From Ruminococcaceae bacterium UBA1425 (GTDB taxonomy: Bacteria; Bacillota; Clostridia; Oscillospirales; Acutalibacteraceae): a stretch of DNA of 64,000 bases. Location of the stretch: the NCBI GenBank assembly GCA_002329365.1, contig DCUB01000050.1:15406-79405 (forward strand), given 5' to 3'. Positions within the stretch are counted from its first letter, which is position 1. Each line of letters opens with the position of its first letter. Of this stretch, positions 8,319 to 17,003 are shown one piece after another. A program made the position numbers and the translations under genes. The notes under the pieces are model-generated. The model ran no database searches. It saw nothing but the letters and a program-made list of their open reading frames with translations, and was not told the origin of the DNA.

Positions 8319-8346
8319 ATTATAGCAGGCTTGGTAAAAAAGTCAA
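8319..8346 (-). promoter_or_regulatory. promoter of the small TM protein gene
   Basis: On the minus strand TTGACT (8346-8341), 16-bp spacer, TATAAT (8324-8319). AGAACGTTTGTTTG at 8298-8311 resembles the CGAACRNRYGTTYG LexA box with two mismatches. The remainder of 8347-8536 is AT-rich spacer without other recognisable features. Confidence 0.6.
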
Positions 8347-8536
8347 TACAAATGTTCGATTTTTCTCAATATTTTTTTCAATAGTTTCTTTTTGTAAAGT
8401 TTATCACAACATATCGGTATTGTCAACAAAAAATATACAATAAATTGTACATCATTGCTTTAAGCATAAAAAACAAGCAATAAAAAAGATATAATGACCG
8501 TTACTTAACCGAGCGTGAACCAAGCGCAAAAAAATA

Positions 8537-8564
8537 TTGACAAACGCCGAATTTCTGTTATAAT
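8537..8564 (+). promoter_or_regulatory. promoter of tRNA-Pro
   Basis: TTGACA (8537-8542), 16-bp spacer, TATAAT (8559-8564), 18 bases before the mature 5' end of the tRNA. Confidence 0.85.
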
Positions 8565-8582
8565 ACTTTTTGTGTCCGATAT

Positions 8583-8658
8583 CCGGGTGTGGCGCAGTTG
8601 GGAGCGCGCTTGACTGGGGGTCAAGAGGCCGTGAGTTCAAGTCTCGCCACTCGGACCA
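8583..8658 (+). tRNA. tRNA-Pro (anticodon GGG)
   Basis: Full cloverleaf, 76 nt with encoded CCA. Acceptor CCGGGTG (8583-8589) pairs with CACTCGG (8648-8654) with one G-T; D stem GCGC/GCGC; anticodon stem CTTGA (8609-8613) / TCAAG (8621-8625) around loop CT-GGG-GG, anticodon GGG at 8616-8618; T stem GTGAG/CTCGC with loop TTCAAGT; discriminator A then CCA. It has its own promoter and terminator and stands alone. Confidence 0.96.
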
Positions 8659-8662
8659 CAGG

Positions 8663-8700
8663 CAGGGCCTGACCCAATTCCGGGCAGGCTCTGTTTTTAT
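8663..8700 (+). terminator. terminator of tRNA-Pro
   Basis: Stem CAGGGCCTG (8663-8671) / CAGGCTCTG (8685-8693) with one G-T, inner CCC/GGG, followed by TTTTTATTTTT. It starts five bases after the CCA end. Confidence 0.92.
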
Positions 8701-8844
8701 TTTTAAACTTTACCACGATGATAAAATCCGTTATGAACACCGGCACCATAGAAAGCCGTTATATATCAATGATTGTTTGGTATATGGCGGTTCTTTTTTA
8801 TGCCGTTTTCTCCTTGCGGATGCACGTCGGCTTTAGATATTCTC

Positions 8845-8873
8845 TTGTATTTACGACATTGTGATGATATAAT
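8845..8873 (+). promoter_or_regulatory. promoter of the flavodoxin-like gene
   Basis: TTGTAT (8845-8850), 17-bp spacer, TATAAT (8868-8873), 47 bases before the start codon. Confidence 0.6.
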
Positions 8874-8919
8874 CAGAGAAAAATCGACATAACAATATTT
8901 AACAAAAGGAGATGAACAA

Positions 8920-9360
8920 ATGAAAACCATAGTAGTATATTACACGTTTGGCGGCTCCACCAAGAAAGAAGCCGAGCGTATAGCCGCGGAGCGGGGCGCG
9001 GATTTGTGCAGGGTGAAGGAAGCAAAAAAGCGCGGCCTGATTGCCTCATTTATTCCGGGCGGGCTTCAGGCAATGAAGCGCAAGGCGGTGGCTGTTCTGC
9101 CGCTTGATGTCAGCTTGCGGGATTATGACCGTATAATAATAGGCTGCCCCGTGTGGGCGGGATTTCCGGCGCCCGCGTTCAATTCCGTTTTGGAGCTGCT
9201 TCCCGCAGGAAAGGAGGTCGAGCTGTTCCTCTGCTCCGGAAGCGGTGACTCGTCAAAAAGCGCTGAAGAAACAAAGACGCTGATAGAGAATAAGGGCTGC
9301 AGGCTCGTCTGCTGCCGCGACGTCCGCACATACGCCCGTCCGGGAAAGATTAAAGAGTGA
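8920..9360 (+). CDS. flavodoxin-like protein
   Basis: A 146-residue flavodoxin fold protein. The N-terminal beta strand and phosphate loop read VVYYTFGGSTKKEAERIA, matching the FMN-binding S/T-rich loop, and DYDRIIIGCPVWAGFPAPAF matches the second FMN loop (GxPxWxG). It would carry electrons between unknown partners or act as an NAD(P)H:quinone-type reductase. AAAGGAG precedes the ATG. The following membrane gene begins only 28 bases after the stop but I see no functional link. Confidence 0.85.
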   Translation: MKTIVVYYTFGGSTKKEAERIAAERGADLCRVKEAKKRGLIASFIPGGLQAMKRKAVAVLPLDVSLRDYDRIIIGCPVWAGFPAPAFNSVLELLPAGKEVELFLCSGSGDSSKSAEETKTLIENKGCRLVCCRDVRTYARPGKIKE

Positions 9361-9388
9361 AACGATCAGAATTTTCAAAACAAGGAAT

Positions 9389-11209
9389 GTGAAAACCGAG
9401 ATGCTAAAAAATCTGAAACTTATGACAAGCGAAAAGCTCATTCTCAGATTGGCGACGTCCTATATGCTCGTGTCGCTCGTCGTACTCGTTCTTGTTAGAA
9501 GCTTAAATATAAATATGATTCTCACTTCTGTTAATCCGTTTATTTCAGCCGGATGCATCGCGGGATTATTTCTTTTGTTATGTACAGCCTTCCTGAAAAA
9601 CGATGATCTCTTTACCGAGAAGAAGCTGATGTTTTATTCAATGATTATGTTTTTTGCCGTTACATTGGCTGTTTCGGAAAAGGGAAACGGTTACGACTTC
9701 GGAAGCACCGCGCTTTTTACGGTTGAGGCCATTGTTACAGCGCTGACGTCAAGGTATGTTTTCGGTGCCGAGATATCAGGCTTCGGAATAAGCAAGAAAA
9801 AGAATAAAGTGATTATTACGGTAATTGCCGTAACAATGGGACTTTACATATTTATTACAGGCGCTTTAAAATACCTTGCGTTTGAGTGTGAAACATGGGA
9901 TTTCGGGATTTTCACACAGATGTTCGCCAACATGCGCTCAACGCTTATTCCCTATGTAACATGTGAAAGAAACAAGCTGATGTCGCATTTTGGCATCCAC
10001 TTCTCGCCGGTTTACTATCTTATGCTTCCCTTTTACGCCGTTGTTCCGTCTGCCCTGACGCTGCTGTTAGTTCAGGCGGCGGGAGTCGTAAGCGGTGTAA
10101 TTCCCGTTTACCTCCTGTGTAAAAAGTTCAGGCAGGGGGAAATGATTACACTTGCGTTGTGCCTTGCGTATCTGATAAACCCGTTTCTTGCCTGCGGGGT
10201 ATCCTATGATATGCACGAGAATTTTTTTCTGGCGCCTTTTCTGCTGTGGCTGTTCTGCTTTATTGAAAAGGATAAACCGCTGCTTACCTTCGTTTTCGCC
10301 GTTCTTATCCTTTGCATCAAGGAAGACGCGACGTTGTATGTTTTATCGGCGGCACTGTACATCTTCTTTGAAAAGAAGAAAAGAAAGCAGGGTGTCTTAC
10401 TGTTTTCGGTTGCAATCGTGTGGTTTCTGGCGGTGGTATTATGGCTGTCACAATTCGGAGACGGAACGCTTACGATGGAACACTACCTGAATTTCGGTCC
10501 AAGCTTTTTCAAAGGGTTTCTGACAACTGTTATAGCTTACCCGTCTTATGTTCTGAGCCAGCTTATCGATGACCGGTATAAAATCGAATTTGCCCTGCAG
10601 ATTCTGATTCCGTTTGCTTTTCTTCCGGTTATGAGCAAAAAAATTCCAAGCTATTTACTTCTGATTCCGCTCGTTATAATGAACCTGATACCGTCTTATC
10701 GGTACCAGCATTCAATATTCTTCCATTACAATCTTGGCTCCTTCGCCTGCCTTATGTACCTTTATGTCAAGTCCGTTTCAGAACTGAAAAAGGAGACCAA
10801 AAGGTTTGTCTGCGCCTTTTCTGTCGCGGTATGCATAATTTTATCTGTTTCCACAACTACGCGGATGTCTACGGATATACCCTCGTATATTTCCGATTAC
10901 GAGAAAACGAAAGTAATGTGGGAAACGGCGAAGTCCATTCCGGAGGATGCGTCTGTTACCGCGTCACCGATGTTTGTCACGTATCTGAGCAATAATTTTG
11001 AACTGTATTCCATAAATCAGAACGTAAAGATTGATGTTAATGATTACGACAGCGAATACATTGTTCTTGACCTTCGTGAGTATATCGCAAAAGGCTATAA
11101 CTGCGATATAAACGAGTTTAATCATTATCTTAAGGACAAACGCTATAAGCTGATAACATATAACGAGGGGCTTTCGGCGGTGTTCCGGCGTGTTTCGGAC
11201 ACAAAATGA
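9389..11209 (+). CDS. DUF2079 family multi-pass membrane protein
   Basis: The 606-residue protein has 11-13 predicted TM helices and the DUF2079 hallmarks: FECETWDFGIFTQMF near residue 165, an AHFGIHFSPVYY-like MSHFGIHFSPVYYLMLPFYA, YDMHENFFLAPFLLW and CIKEDATLY. These resemble GT-C type lipid-sugar transferases with acidic residues in the first loop, but DUF2079 has no proven reaction. The start is uncertain: GTG at 9389 lies only two bases after AAGGA, while the ATG at 9401 has a more plausible distance though longer than ideal. An imperfect hairpin (AATGACC / GGTCATT, 11205-11232) follows the gene. Confidence 0.8.
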   Translation: MKTEMLKNLKLMTSEKLILRLATSYMLVSLVVLVLVRSLNINMILTSVNPFISAGCIAGLFLLLCTAFLKNDDLFTEKKLMFYSMIMFFAVTLAVSEKGNGYDFGSTALFTVEAIVTALTSRYVFGAEISGFGISKKKNKVIITVIAVTMGLYIFITGALKYLAFECETWDFGIFTQMFANMRSTLIPYVTCERNKLMSHFGIHFSPVYYLMLPFYAVVPSALTLLLVQAAGVVSGVIPVYLLCKKFRQGEMITLALCLAYLINPFLACGVSYDMHENFFLAPFLLWLFCFIEKDKPLLTFVFAVLILCIKEDATLYVLSAALYIFFEKKKRKQGVLLFSVAIVWFLAVVLWLSQFGDGTLTMEHYLNFGPSFFKGFLTTVIAYPSYVLSQLIDDRYKIEFALQILIPFAFLPVMSKKIPSYLLLIPLVIMNLIPSYRYQHSIFFHYNLGSFACLMYLYVKSVSELKKETKRFVCAFSVAVCIILSVSTTTRMSTDIPSYISDYEKTKVMWETAKSIPEDASVTASPMFVTYLSNNFELYSINQNVKIDVNDYDSEYIVLDLREYIAKGYNCDINEFNHYLKDKRYKLITYNEGLSAVFRRVSDTK

Positions 11210-11262
11210 CCACTGTCTTGCAGCCGGTCATTATTTGAATTGTTGCGCGGGAGGGATACTCT

Positions 11263-12096
11263 ATAAAATCCGAAAACAACAGGGAAAGCTTTTCTGACCG
11301 CGGCGCAGATATCCTTTCCGCTCCCGCGATAAGACGTTATCTGAACGATACTGAGGTCATAATCAGAATAGATAAGCACGAAAGCGTTACGTCAACCAAT
11401 TCGGTAGCTCGCGACAGGGCGGTCGGGGGAGAGCCGGAGGGGCTTGTCGTCGTAGCCGAACAGCAGACAAAGGGGCGGGGGAGAAGGGGAAGAAATTTCT
11501 TTTCGCCCGGCGGCACGGGGCTTTATCTAAGCGTGCTCCTGCGCCCCGCCTGCTCCGTTGCGGACTCACCGCTTTTTACAGCGGCGGCGGCGAGCGCGGC
11601 GGCAAGGGCGATTGAAAAAATATCGGGCAGGGAAGCCCGCGTTAAATGGGTTAACGACGTTTTTTTAGACGACAAAAAGGTGTGCGGTATTCTCACCGAG
11701 GGCGCGGTGGCAATTGAAAACACGCGCCTCGACTATATGATTGTGGGAATCGGGATTAACGTATTTGAGCCTAACGGGAGATATCCGCCGGAGCTGCGTG
11801 AAACAGCAACGTCAATGTTCAAAAGCGGAGAAGCGGGAGGCGACGTCCGCTCAAGACTTGCGGCAGAAATACTTAACAACCTTTTTGACTATTACAGGAA
11901 CATCGGGCAAAGGACTTTTTTTGAAGACTACAAAAAGCGTTCGTTTATCATCGGAAAAGACATTACGGTTATCGGCGCGCGCGAAAGCCGTCCGGCTCAC
12001 GCCGTAGACATAGACGCGGACTGCCGGCTTTTAGTCCTGTATGACGACGGTACAACCGACCTGCTCACCGGCGGGGAGATAAGCATAAGACTATGA
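11263..12096 (+). CDS. birA: biotin--[acetyl-CoA-carboxylase] ligase (monofunctional), ATA start
   Basis: BirA makes biotinyl-AMP and attaches biotin to carboxylase carrier domains. The ~277-residue frame holds ESVTSTNSVA, the biotin-binding AEQQTKGRGRRGR loop (about residues 66-78), GTGLYLSVLLRP, VKWVNDVFLDDKKVCGILTE (WxNDV..KKxxGIL), VGIGINV and a C-terminal SH3-like domain. There is no N-terminal repressor HTH, so it is the monofunctional type. No ATG, GTG or TTG exists between the in-frame stop at 11236 and residue ~91; the first canonical start (GTG 11533) would delete the catalytic loop. The best start is ATA at 11263, seven bases behind GGGAGGGA. The 3' end overlaps bioY (ATGA). Confidence 0.88.
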   Translation: MKSENNRESFSDRGADILSAPAIRRYLNDTEVIIRIDKHESVTSTNSVARDRAVGGEPEGLVVVAEQQTKGRGRRGRNFFSPGGTGLYLSVLLRPACSVADSPLFTAAAASAAARAIEKISGREARVKWVNDVFLDDKKVCGILTEGAVAIENTRLDYMIVGIGINVFEPNGRYPPELRETATSMFKSGEAGGDVRSRLAAEILNNLFDYYRNIGQRTFFEDYKKRSFIIGKDITVIGARESRPAHAVDIDADCRLLVLYDDGTTDLLTGGEISIRL

Positions 12097-12659
12097 GTGA
12101 CGAAAAAAGAAAAATTAAGCTTCAGGACGTATTGCTGTGCGCCTTGTTCGCGGCGTTAACGGCCGTCGGCGCGTTTCTTCGAATTCCGACGCCGCTTGTG
12201 CCGCTGACACTGCAGTATCTTTTTACAATGCTCGCGGGGCTGCTGCTTGGCGCGAGGCTCGGAGCAGTAAGCGTTTTGTGCTATATAGTGGCAGGGCTTG
12301 CCGGTCTGCCCGTTTTTGCGGAGGGCGGGGGAATAGGCTATGTGCTCAAGCCGAGCTTCGGCTACATAATAGGCTTTTTAATCGCTGCATGGGTAACGGG
12401 AAGGATAGCAAACAAAACTGACGCGCCGTCGCTTAAAAGGCTGCTCGCCGCCTGCTTTGCGGGCCTGCTTATAGTTTACGGAATAGGCGTTTTGTACCTC
12501 TGGCTTGTAAACAGGCTTTATCTTGACAAGTCGTTAGGGCTTAAAACGCTGTTTATATACTGCTTCGCTGTTTATGTCCCAGGCGACGCTTTGCAGTGCG
12601 TCTTAGCGTCAGTCCTCGTTAAAAGGCTTCTGCCGATATTAAAACGCCACCGCGCGTGA
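12093..12659 (+). CDS. bioY: biotin transporter BioY (ECF S component)
   Basis: BioY is the biotin-binding S component of an ECF transporter. The 188-residue protein has six TM helices and the BioY motifs: FLRIPTPLVPLTLQYLFTMLAGLLLGARLG, YIVAGLAGLPVFAEGGGIGYVLKPSFGYIIGF, and a C-terminal YVPGDALQCVLASVLVKRL. It overlaps birA by four bases and is therefore cotranslated with the ligase that uses its cargo. It may use a shared EcfA-EcfT module, perhaps the one at 20.1-22.6 kb. Confidence 0.95.
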   Translation: MSDEKRKIKLQDVLLCALFAALTAVGAFLRIPTPLVPLTLQYLFTMLAGLLLGARLGAVSVLCYIVAGLAGLPVFAEGGGIGYVLKPSFGYIIGFLIAAWVTGRIANKTDAPSLKRLLAACFAGLLIVYGIGVLYLWLVNRLYLDKSLGLKTLFIYCFAVYVPGDALQCVLASVLVKRLLPILKRHRA

Positions 12660-12701
12660 AGAATTTGTTAAGCCGGAAAGGATTGAAGCGGCGGAATACA
12701 G

Positions 12702-12803
12702 ACCATAAATTATGCAGAACGGTCAGGACCGTTACCTGCAAAATGTTGTTTTAAAAAGCTTAACAACAGAATGCCGGGATTTGTCCTGACCGTTCTTTAT
12801 GGT
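12702..12803. repeat. long imperfect hairpin between convergent genes
   Basis: Outer arms AGAACGGTCAGGAC (12716-12729) and GTCCTGACCGTTCT (12783-12796) are perfect complements. They are extended by ACCATAAA (12702-12709) with TTTATGGT (12796-12803), and an inner stem TGTTGTT / AACAACA lies at 12744-12767. The right end is followed by TTTTATTT, so it can work as a terminator for bioY; on the other strand for the convergent phosphoesterase. The arms contain the dispersed GAACGGTC word found elsewhere in the window. Confidence 0.75.
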
Positions 12804-12864
12804 TTTATTTCGTTTTTTCGGTGGTTTTTGCAGCTATTATTTCAATGGAAACGGTTTTTCTGCG

Positions 12865-14070
12865 CTAAAAATTGAACCATCCCGCGATTATCTCTGCTAT
12901 GTTTACAAACGTGTTGCGGATGTTCGCAAAAAGTGTTTCGAAGAAGCCGTTGTAAACAGGGTACGGCTCGTCAATCTGCTTTACAAGCTCAGCGTTGCCG
13001 TTTTTGACGCTGCCCTCGTAAACATACTGCTCGTTTATGTAGTTGCCCGGGTCATCTTCGTCCAGTGTTATTACCCTGATGCCGTAAGGAGCGTTCTTCG
13101 CGAACTGGCTGCCGTAGGTAAGCCCTAACTCTATGCCGTCCCATGTGCCGGAATAGCCCTCGGTGTGCAGGTGCCCGAAAAAGGCGGCAATCACTCCGCC
13201 GTTTTTCCACGCCTTAAACTCCGGCGTTGTTGTTCCGGGCTTCTTGACTGAGGTATAGTAGCCGTTAGCTATGTTTTTGTTGAGCCGGTAAAAGAAAAGA
13301 CCTTTCGCCTTTGCGCCCGGGTCCCATATGTGGCAGCGCTCGAACAGGTTGCCTATGTCGTCTACGGGGATATGCTGGAACAGCATGGAGGGCATAGACT
13401 CGCCGCCGTTTTCAGCTTTAAGCCCGTCGCTTTTTGAAGTAAACCAGTCAAGCTGGCTGCTTGTGATACCGCCTGTTCCGGTGTCCATCAGCCACAGGGC
13501 AAAGGCTGTATCGTCTGTTTCGGATGACAAAACGTCAAGGCAAAAATCGACTCTGCCGCCTTCGTCGCCGCTTTCGTCAAAGGTAAGGCTCATGTCGTAA
13601 CCGTCGAGAATGACAAGCCATTCCGTGGATGTTAAGCCCGTTTTATAGTCGTTGTTGCCGATGGCGACGGCAAACGGAATGCCCTTTGACTCATTCTCGA
13701 AGAAAATCGCGTCGCAGGCGGAACGGACGTTTTCAAGTGTTTCGTCGTGAAGAATGTTCCCCTTGTTGTCATAGACACAGACGCCCTCGCGCCAGTCCTC
13801 GTCGTCGGTTCCTGCGTCGGCTATGCGCGTATCCTCGACAATATCACCCGAGAAAACGACGAGGTCGGGGTCGGTCTGCTCAATTGCAAGGCTAATCAGG
13901 TTAAGCATATCGTGTGAGGGGTAACTGTCGTCCTGCGGGTCGGAAATCTGGAGAATCGTGAATTTGCCCTGTTCGTTGAATCTCAGTGTTTTGCCGTCTC
14001 CCGCGTAAGCCGTAACGGAAAGGCAGACGACAAGCGACAGCGCGAGGAAAACTGAAAAAAGTTTTTTCAT
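12865..14070 (-). CDS. secreted calcineurin-like metallophosphoesterase
   Basis: A 401-residue exported phosphoesterase. Residues 1-23 form a signal peptide (MKKLFSVFLALSLVVCLSVTAYA). Metal ligands follow in order: QISDPQD (replacing the usual DxH, with Q in place of H), FSGDIVED (GDxxxD), AIGNNDY (GN[HN]D, here GNND), FQHIPV and FGHLHTEGY (GHxH). The domain is like purple acid phosphatase/DUF-type PhoD relatives. The C-terminal ~25 residues are hydrophobic and amphipathic (NIRNTFVNIAEIIAGWF), a tail that may hold it at the membrane. It is the last gene of a leftward operon, 20 bases after the transporter gene. A paralogue lies at 18902-19996. Confidence 0.85.
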   Translation of the reverse strand: MKKLFSVFLALSLVVCLSVTAYAGDGKTLRFNEQGKFTILQISDPQDDSYPSHDMLNLISLAIEQTDPDLVVFSGDIVEDTRIADAGTDDEDWREGVCVYDNKGNILHDETLENVRSACDAIFFENESKGIPFAVAIGNNDYKTGLTSTEWLVILDGYDMSLTFDESGDEGGRVDFCLDVLSSETDDTAFALWLMDTGTGGITSSQLDWFTSKSDGLKAENGGESMPSMLFQHIPVDDIGNLFERCHIWDPGAKAKGLFFYRLNKNIANGYYTSVKKPGTTTPEFKAWKNGGVIAAFFGHLHTEGYSGTWDGIELGLTYGSQFAKNAPYGIRVITLDEDDPGNYINEQYVYEGSVKNGNAELVKQIDEPYPVYNGFFETLFANIRNTFVNIAEIIAGWFNF

Positions 14071-14090
14071 GGATATTACCGTCCTTTCAA

Positions 14091-15629
14091 TTAATTATCT
14101 ATATCACTTTCCGAAAGCCCGAGTTCAAACGCGTCGACATATCCCATAACCTTTTTCTGGCGGGCGGCCGCGAGGTCGTCGTACATTCTGCTTCGCTTTT
14201 CCCTTGAAATCGGCCACAGGAATTTCGGAATAATCCTTAAGGCCCCCGTAACTGTCGGAACGGCGGTGCAGAGGGCGAATTCCCAGAACTTTGTGCGGTC
14301 GTTCTGCGTGCCTATCTCAAGCCCCTGAACATAGCCTATCTTTTTCATTATAAGGCTTGTGACGGAGCTCAAAAGCGCGCTCTGAATTTTAAGTATAAGT
14401 CCCTTGGCGACGCCTGTCGTTGCCTCCATCCTGTAACCGTTTTTCCACTCGCAGTAGTCCATCGCCTCGTTCCAGAGGTCGGCGTTGATTACCTTGGTGA
14501 TGCCCCAAATCCACTTTCCGAACCATTCCTTTAGCCCGAAGGCGATGCACATAGGTATTCTTCTGTAAAACATGGTTCGGTTTTTGCTGATGCCGAACAG
14601 GAAAACGCCAATTGTAAGCACGTTTCCGTAGATATCGGAAAAAATCCAGAGCGATTTTGAAGAAAACCTGCGCCTAAGCGGCGCTACAAAAGCGTAGCTT
14701 ATGCTGCCGTTAATCCCCGAGGGGAAATTGAGAATCGTTATGAGCGAATAGCTCCCTAAAACGTCTATAAAATAGTTTGTGTCGCTTTTGCCGATTGAAA
14801 AGTTGCCGAGAAAGTCGGACAGGCACATAAGCAAAACGGGATAGTTTGTAACAATGGCCTTAATGCCCTGCTTTATATCGGGCCTTTCGATTGACTGCGG
14901 AACACGTTCCTTCGACACCATGAAAAACCAGAATGTGCAGACTGACGAAATTGTAGCCGTAAGTACGCCCATCGTCATAAAAACGGAGCTTAATTTCCAT
15001 GTGACCACCTTGTTGTTAACAAGGTCTATGAGCAATCCCATTATATATCGCGGCAGGTCCTCGCCCATAAAGCCCGTAAGCAGCTCGGCAAGCGTTATGA
15101 GCCGCACCCTCTCGTTCGGGTTCGGCGTAATAGTCGACATATAGCCGCTCTTCGCGACGCTTGTGAAGGTACCCGCCGTTTCGGTTATGACGCTGAAGAC
15201 GTAATAGTAAATGAGCTTCGGGATATATGTGCCGGATGTTTCGTTGAAAAACAGAGGAAGCAGCCATATAAACATGCCGAGCACTGTAAGCGGAAGCTGA
15301 AGCCCTATGAGATAGGGACGGAACTTGCCTATGCGCGTACGCGTGCCGTCAATAATTACGGAAATAAAGGTATCGTTTATGATGTCCCAAGCCGCTGTTA
15401 CGAGGTTGACGACAGCGCTTATTGTGAAGTCGATATGTACGACATCCCAGATATACCTTTCGGTAAAGCCGTTTATATTAAAGGAGTTTGACCAGTCGTT
15501 GAAAAGGTAGGCGACTGTTTCTTTTACCCCGACATAATTGTGGTCCTTGTAGTATTGAACGGACCGTTCGCCTTCCGACCTTTCAGCCGTGACGGTGTTT
15601 GACCGTGTATTGTGATTTTGTTCGTTCAA
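14091..15629 (-). CDS. GPH/MelB-type MFS sugar transporter
   Basis: A 512-residue, ~12-TM transporter of the glycoside-pentoside-hexuronide:cation symporter group. The diagnostic loop IIDGTRTRIGKFRPYLIGLQ matches the GPH signature (D-x-x-x-x-R-x-R-x-G-x-x-R-P). The N-terminal ~45 residues are hydrophilic and extended relative to MelB. It is encoded between the Big2 protein (12 bases upstream) and the secreted phosphoesterase (20 bases downstream), which suggests import of a product released outside the cell, but the cargo is unknown. Confidence 0.85.
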   Translation of the reverse strand: MNEQNHNTRSNTVTAERSEGERSVQYYKDHNYVGVKETVAYLFNDWSNSFNINGFTERYIWDVVHIDFTISAVVNLVTAAWDIINDTFISVIIDGTRTRIGKFRPYLIGLQLPLTVLGMFIWLLPLFFNETSGTYIPKLIYYYVFSVITETAGTFTSVAKSGYMSTITPNPNERVRLITLAELLTGFMGEDLPRYIMGLLIDLVNNKVVTWKLSSVFMTMGVLTATISSVCTFWFFMVSKERVPQSIERPDIKQGIKAIVTNYPVLLMCLSDFLGNFSIGKSDTNYFIDVLGSYSLITILNFPSGINGSISYAFVAPLRRRFSSKSLWIFSDIYGNVLTIGVFLFGISKNRTMFYRRIPMCIAFGLKEWFGKWIWGITKVINADLWNEAMDYCEWKNGYRMEATTGVAKGLILKIQSALLSSVTSLIMKKIGYVQGLEIGTQNDRTKFWEFALCTAVPTVTGALRIIPKFLWPISREKRSRMYDDLAAARQKKVMGYVDAFELGLSESDIDN

Positions 15630-15641
15630 AGCATGCCCCCC

Positions 15642-17003
15642 TTATTCCGTAACCGTAACAACGCAGGAATCCCTGTAATGACCGTCAGCCGAAACGGCTA
15701 TAATAGTCGTCGTGCCCCAGCCTGTAGCCGTCACCTCTCCGCTGCCTGATACCGCGGCGACGCTTTTGTCTCCGCTTATCCACAAAACGTCGCTGTTTGT
15801 CGCGTTTTTCGGCGATATTTTAGCGCTAAGCTTTATTTTTTCGCCGACGGAAACAACGGCCTCGTCCTTTGATATCTTGATTTTTTCAACGGGAACGCAC
15901 ACAAAAACCTTGCACTCGTCCTTGTACTCGCGGCCGAGGTATGAAAGATAAACGGCGATTACGGCAGGCGTCCTGCTGGTGCCGACGCCCGTTACATAGC
16001 CGAGGCTGTCTACCGTTGCCACGGCTTCGTCCGAGCTTTCAAAGCGTATTTCATAATTATCGTTGTCGTTGATAACGGCGCTTACGGGAAGCTCGAGGCT
16101 CTTGCCCTTTCTTAATGTTACGCTTTCCTCCGTAAAGGATATTCCCGCCCATGTGTAGTCGAAGCTTTCGGTTACCGTATAGTCAAAGCCGACGGTTCGT
16201 GCTCCGAGCGGTGAAAGACTGCCGATAAATTCTACCGACAGGGTGACGCCGTAACGCCTCGTAAGAGCCAGACGGCAAATCCTGCCTGTAAGCCTGTCGG
16301 ACTTTGCCTCTATTGTGAAGTCGTCGGGCGCGAAATTTACTTCGTTAATTTTAACAACAGAGGAGGTTTCGTTCTTTATTCTTACAATTACTTCGTCGTC
16401 GCCGCCGAGCCTGAAGGTTTTGTAAACTCCGGGCGCGGCTTCGTTATCAGCCGCTCCGGGAACGATAACGGTAAAGAAATAAAAGCCGTCGTCGGAAATC
16501 GTTCCGTCGTCCGCCGTCAGTCCCTCGGTGCAAACAGCCGAGCTGTAATCGCCCCCGCCGAGCGATATGACGGGAAATGCTGCAAAGCCGTCGCCGAACC
16601 TGCCGTTATAATCTTCCGGATACATTTTGTCTATCGAAGCGACTATTGTGTCTTTCATATACCCGAGAGCGGCAAGCTCGCTTTTGCTTCCGTCGCAGTA
16701 AAGGTTCTCGATGCCGACCTCGGTTTTTGTGTCGACGCGGACGACGCTGCTGTCATCAGCCCCGGAAACGAGATTTTCAAGACAGGCGACGGTATCGGCA
16801 CCGCTACCGGGCAAAGGAACAGCGCTCGGAGCACGCTCCTCGGGAAACTCGTAAACTCCCTCGGTTATAAGGGAAAAGGCGACAAGCAAAACCGACGACA
16901 TGCATATTACGAGCGCCGCCAGACTGCAAAGGCCGAACACAAGCATGCGCTTTTTTTGGCTGACGGCTTTTTCCGCGGCCGCTTTGTCAATCCTGCCGTT
17001 CAT
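15642..17003 (-). CDS. membrane-anchored protein with bacterial Ig-like (Big2) domains
   Basis: A 453-residue protein: a short charged N-terminus, one TM helix (about residues 20-47, LVFGLCSLAALVICMSSVLLV), an extracellular region of unknown fold, and two C-terminal Big2 domains, the second reading VEKIKISKDEAVVSVGEKIKL ... SGSGEVTATGWGTTTII. I selected ATG at 17003, because GGGAGG lies eight bases upstream and it overlaps the previous gene by 17 bases; the frame extends further upstream to 17066 without a ribosome site. It is probably a surface-exposed binding or structural protein of the same operon as the transporter. Confidence 0.8.
   Translation of the reverse strand: MNGRIDKAAAEKAVSQKKRMLVFGLCSLAALVICMSSVLLVAFSLITEGVYEFPEERAPSAVPLPGSGADTVACLENLVSGADDSSVVRVDTKTEVGIENLYCDGSKSELAALGYMKDTIVASIDKMYPEDYNGRFGDGFAAFPVISLGGGDYSSAVCTEGLTADDGTISDDGFYFFTVIVPGAADNEAAPGVYKTFRLGGDDEVIVRIKNETSSVVKINEVNFAPDDFTIEAKSDRLTGRICRLALTRRYGVTLSVEFIGSLSPLGARTVGFDYTVTESFDYTWAGISFTEESVTLRKGKSLELPVSAVINDNDNYEIRFESSDEAVATVDSLGYVTGVGTSRTPAVIAVYLSYLGREYKDECKVFVCVPVEKIKISKDEAVVSVGEKIKLSAKISPKNATNSDVLWISGDKSVAAVSGSGEVTATGWGTTTIIAVSADGHYRDSCVVTVTE

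Noticed and set aside
11533..12096. 187-residue biotin ligase starting at GTG 11533
   Set aside because: It would lack the conserved biotin-adenylate loop that is encoded in the same frame just upstream.
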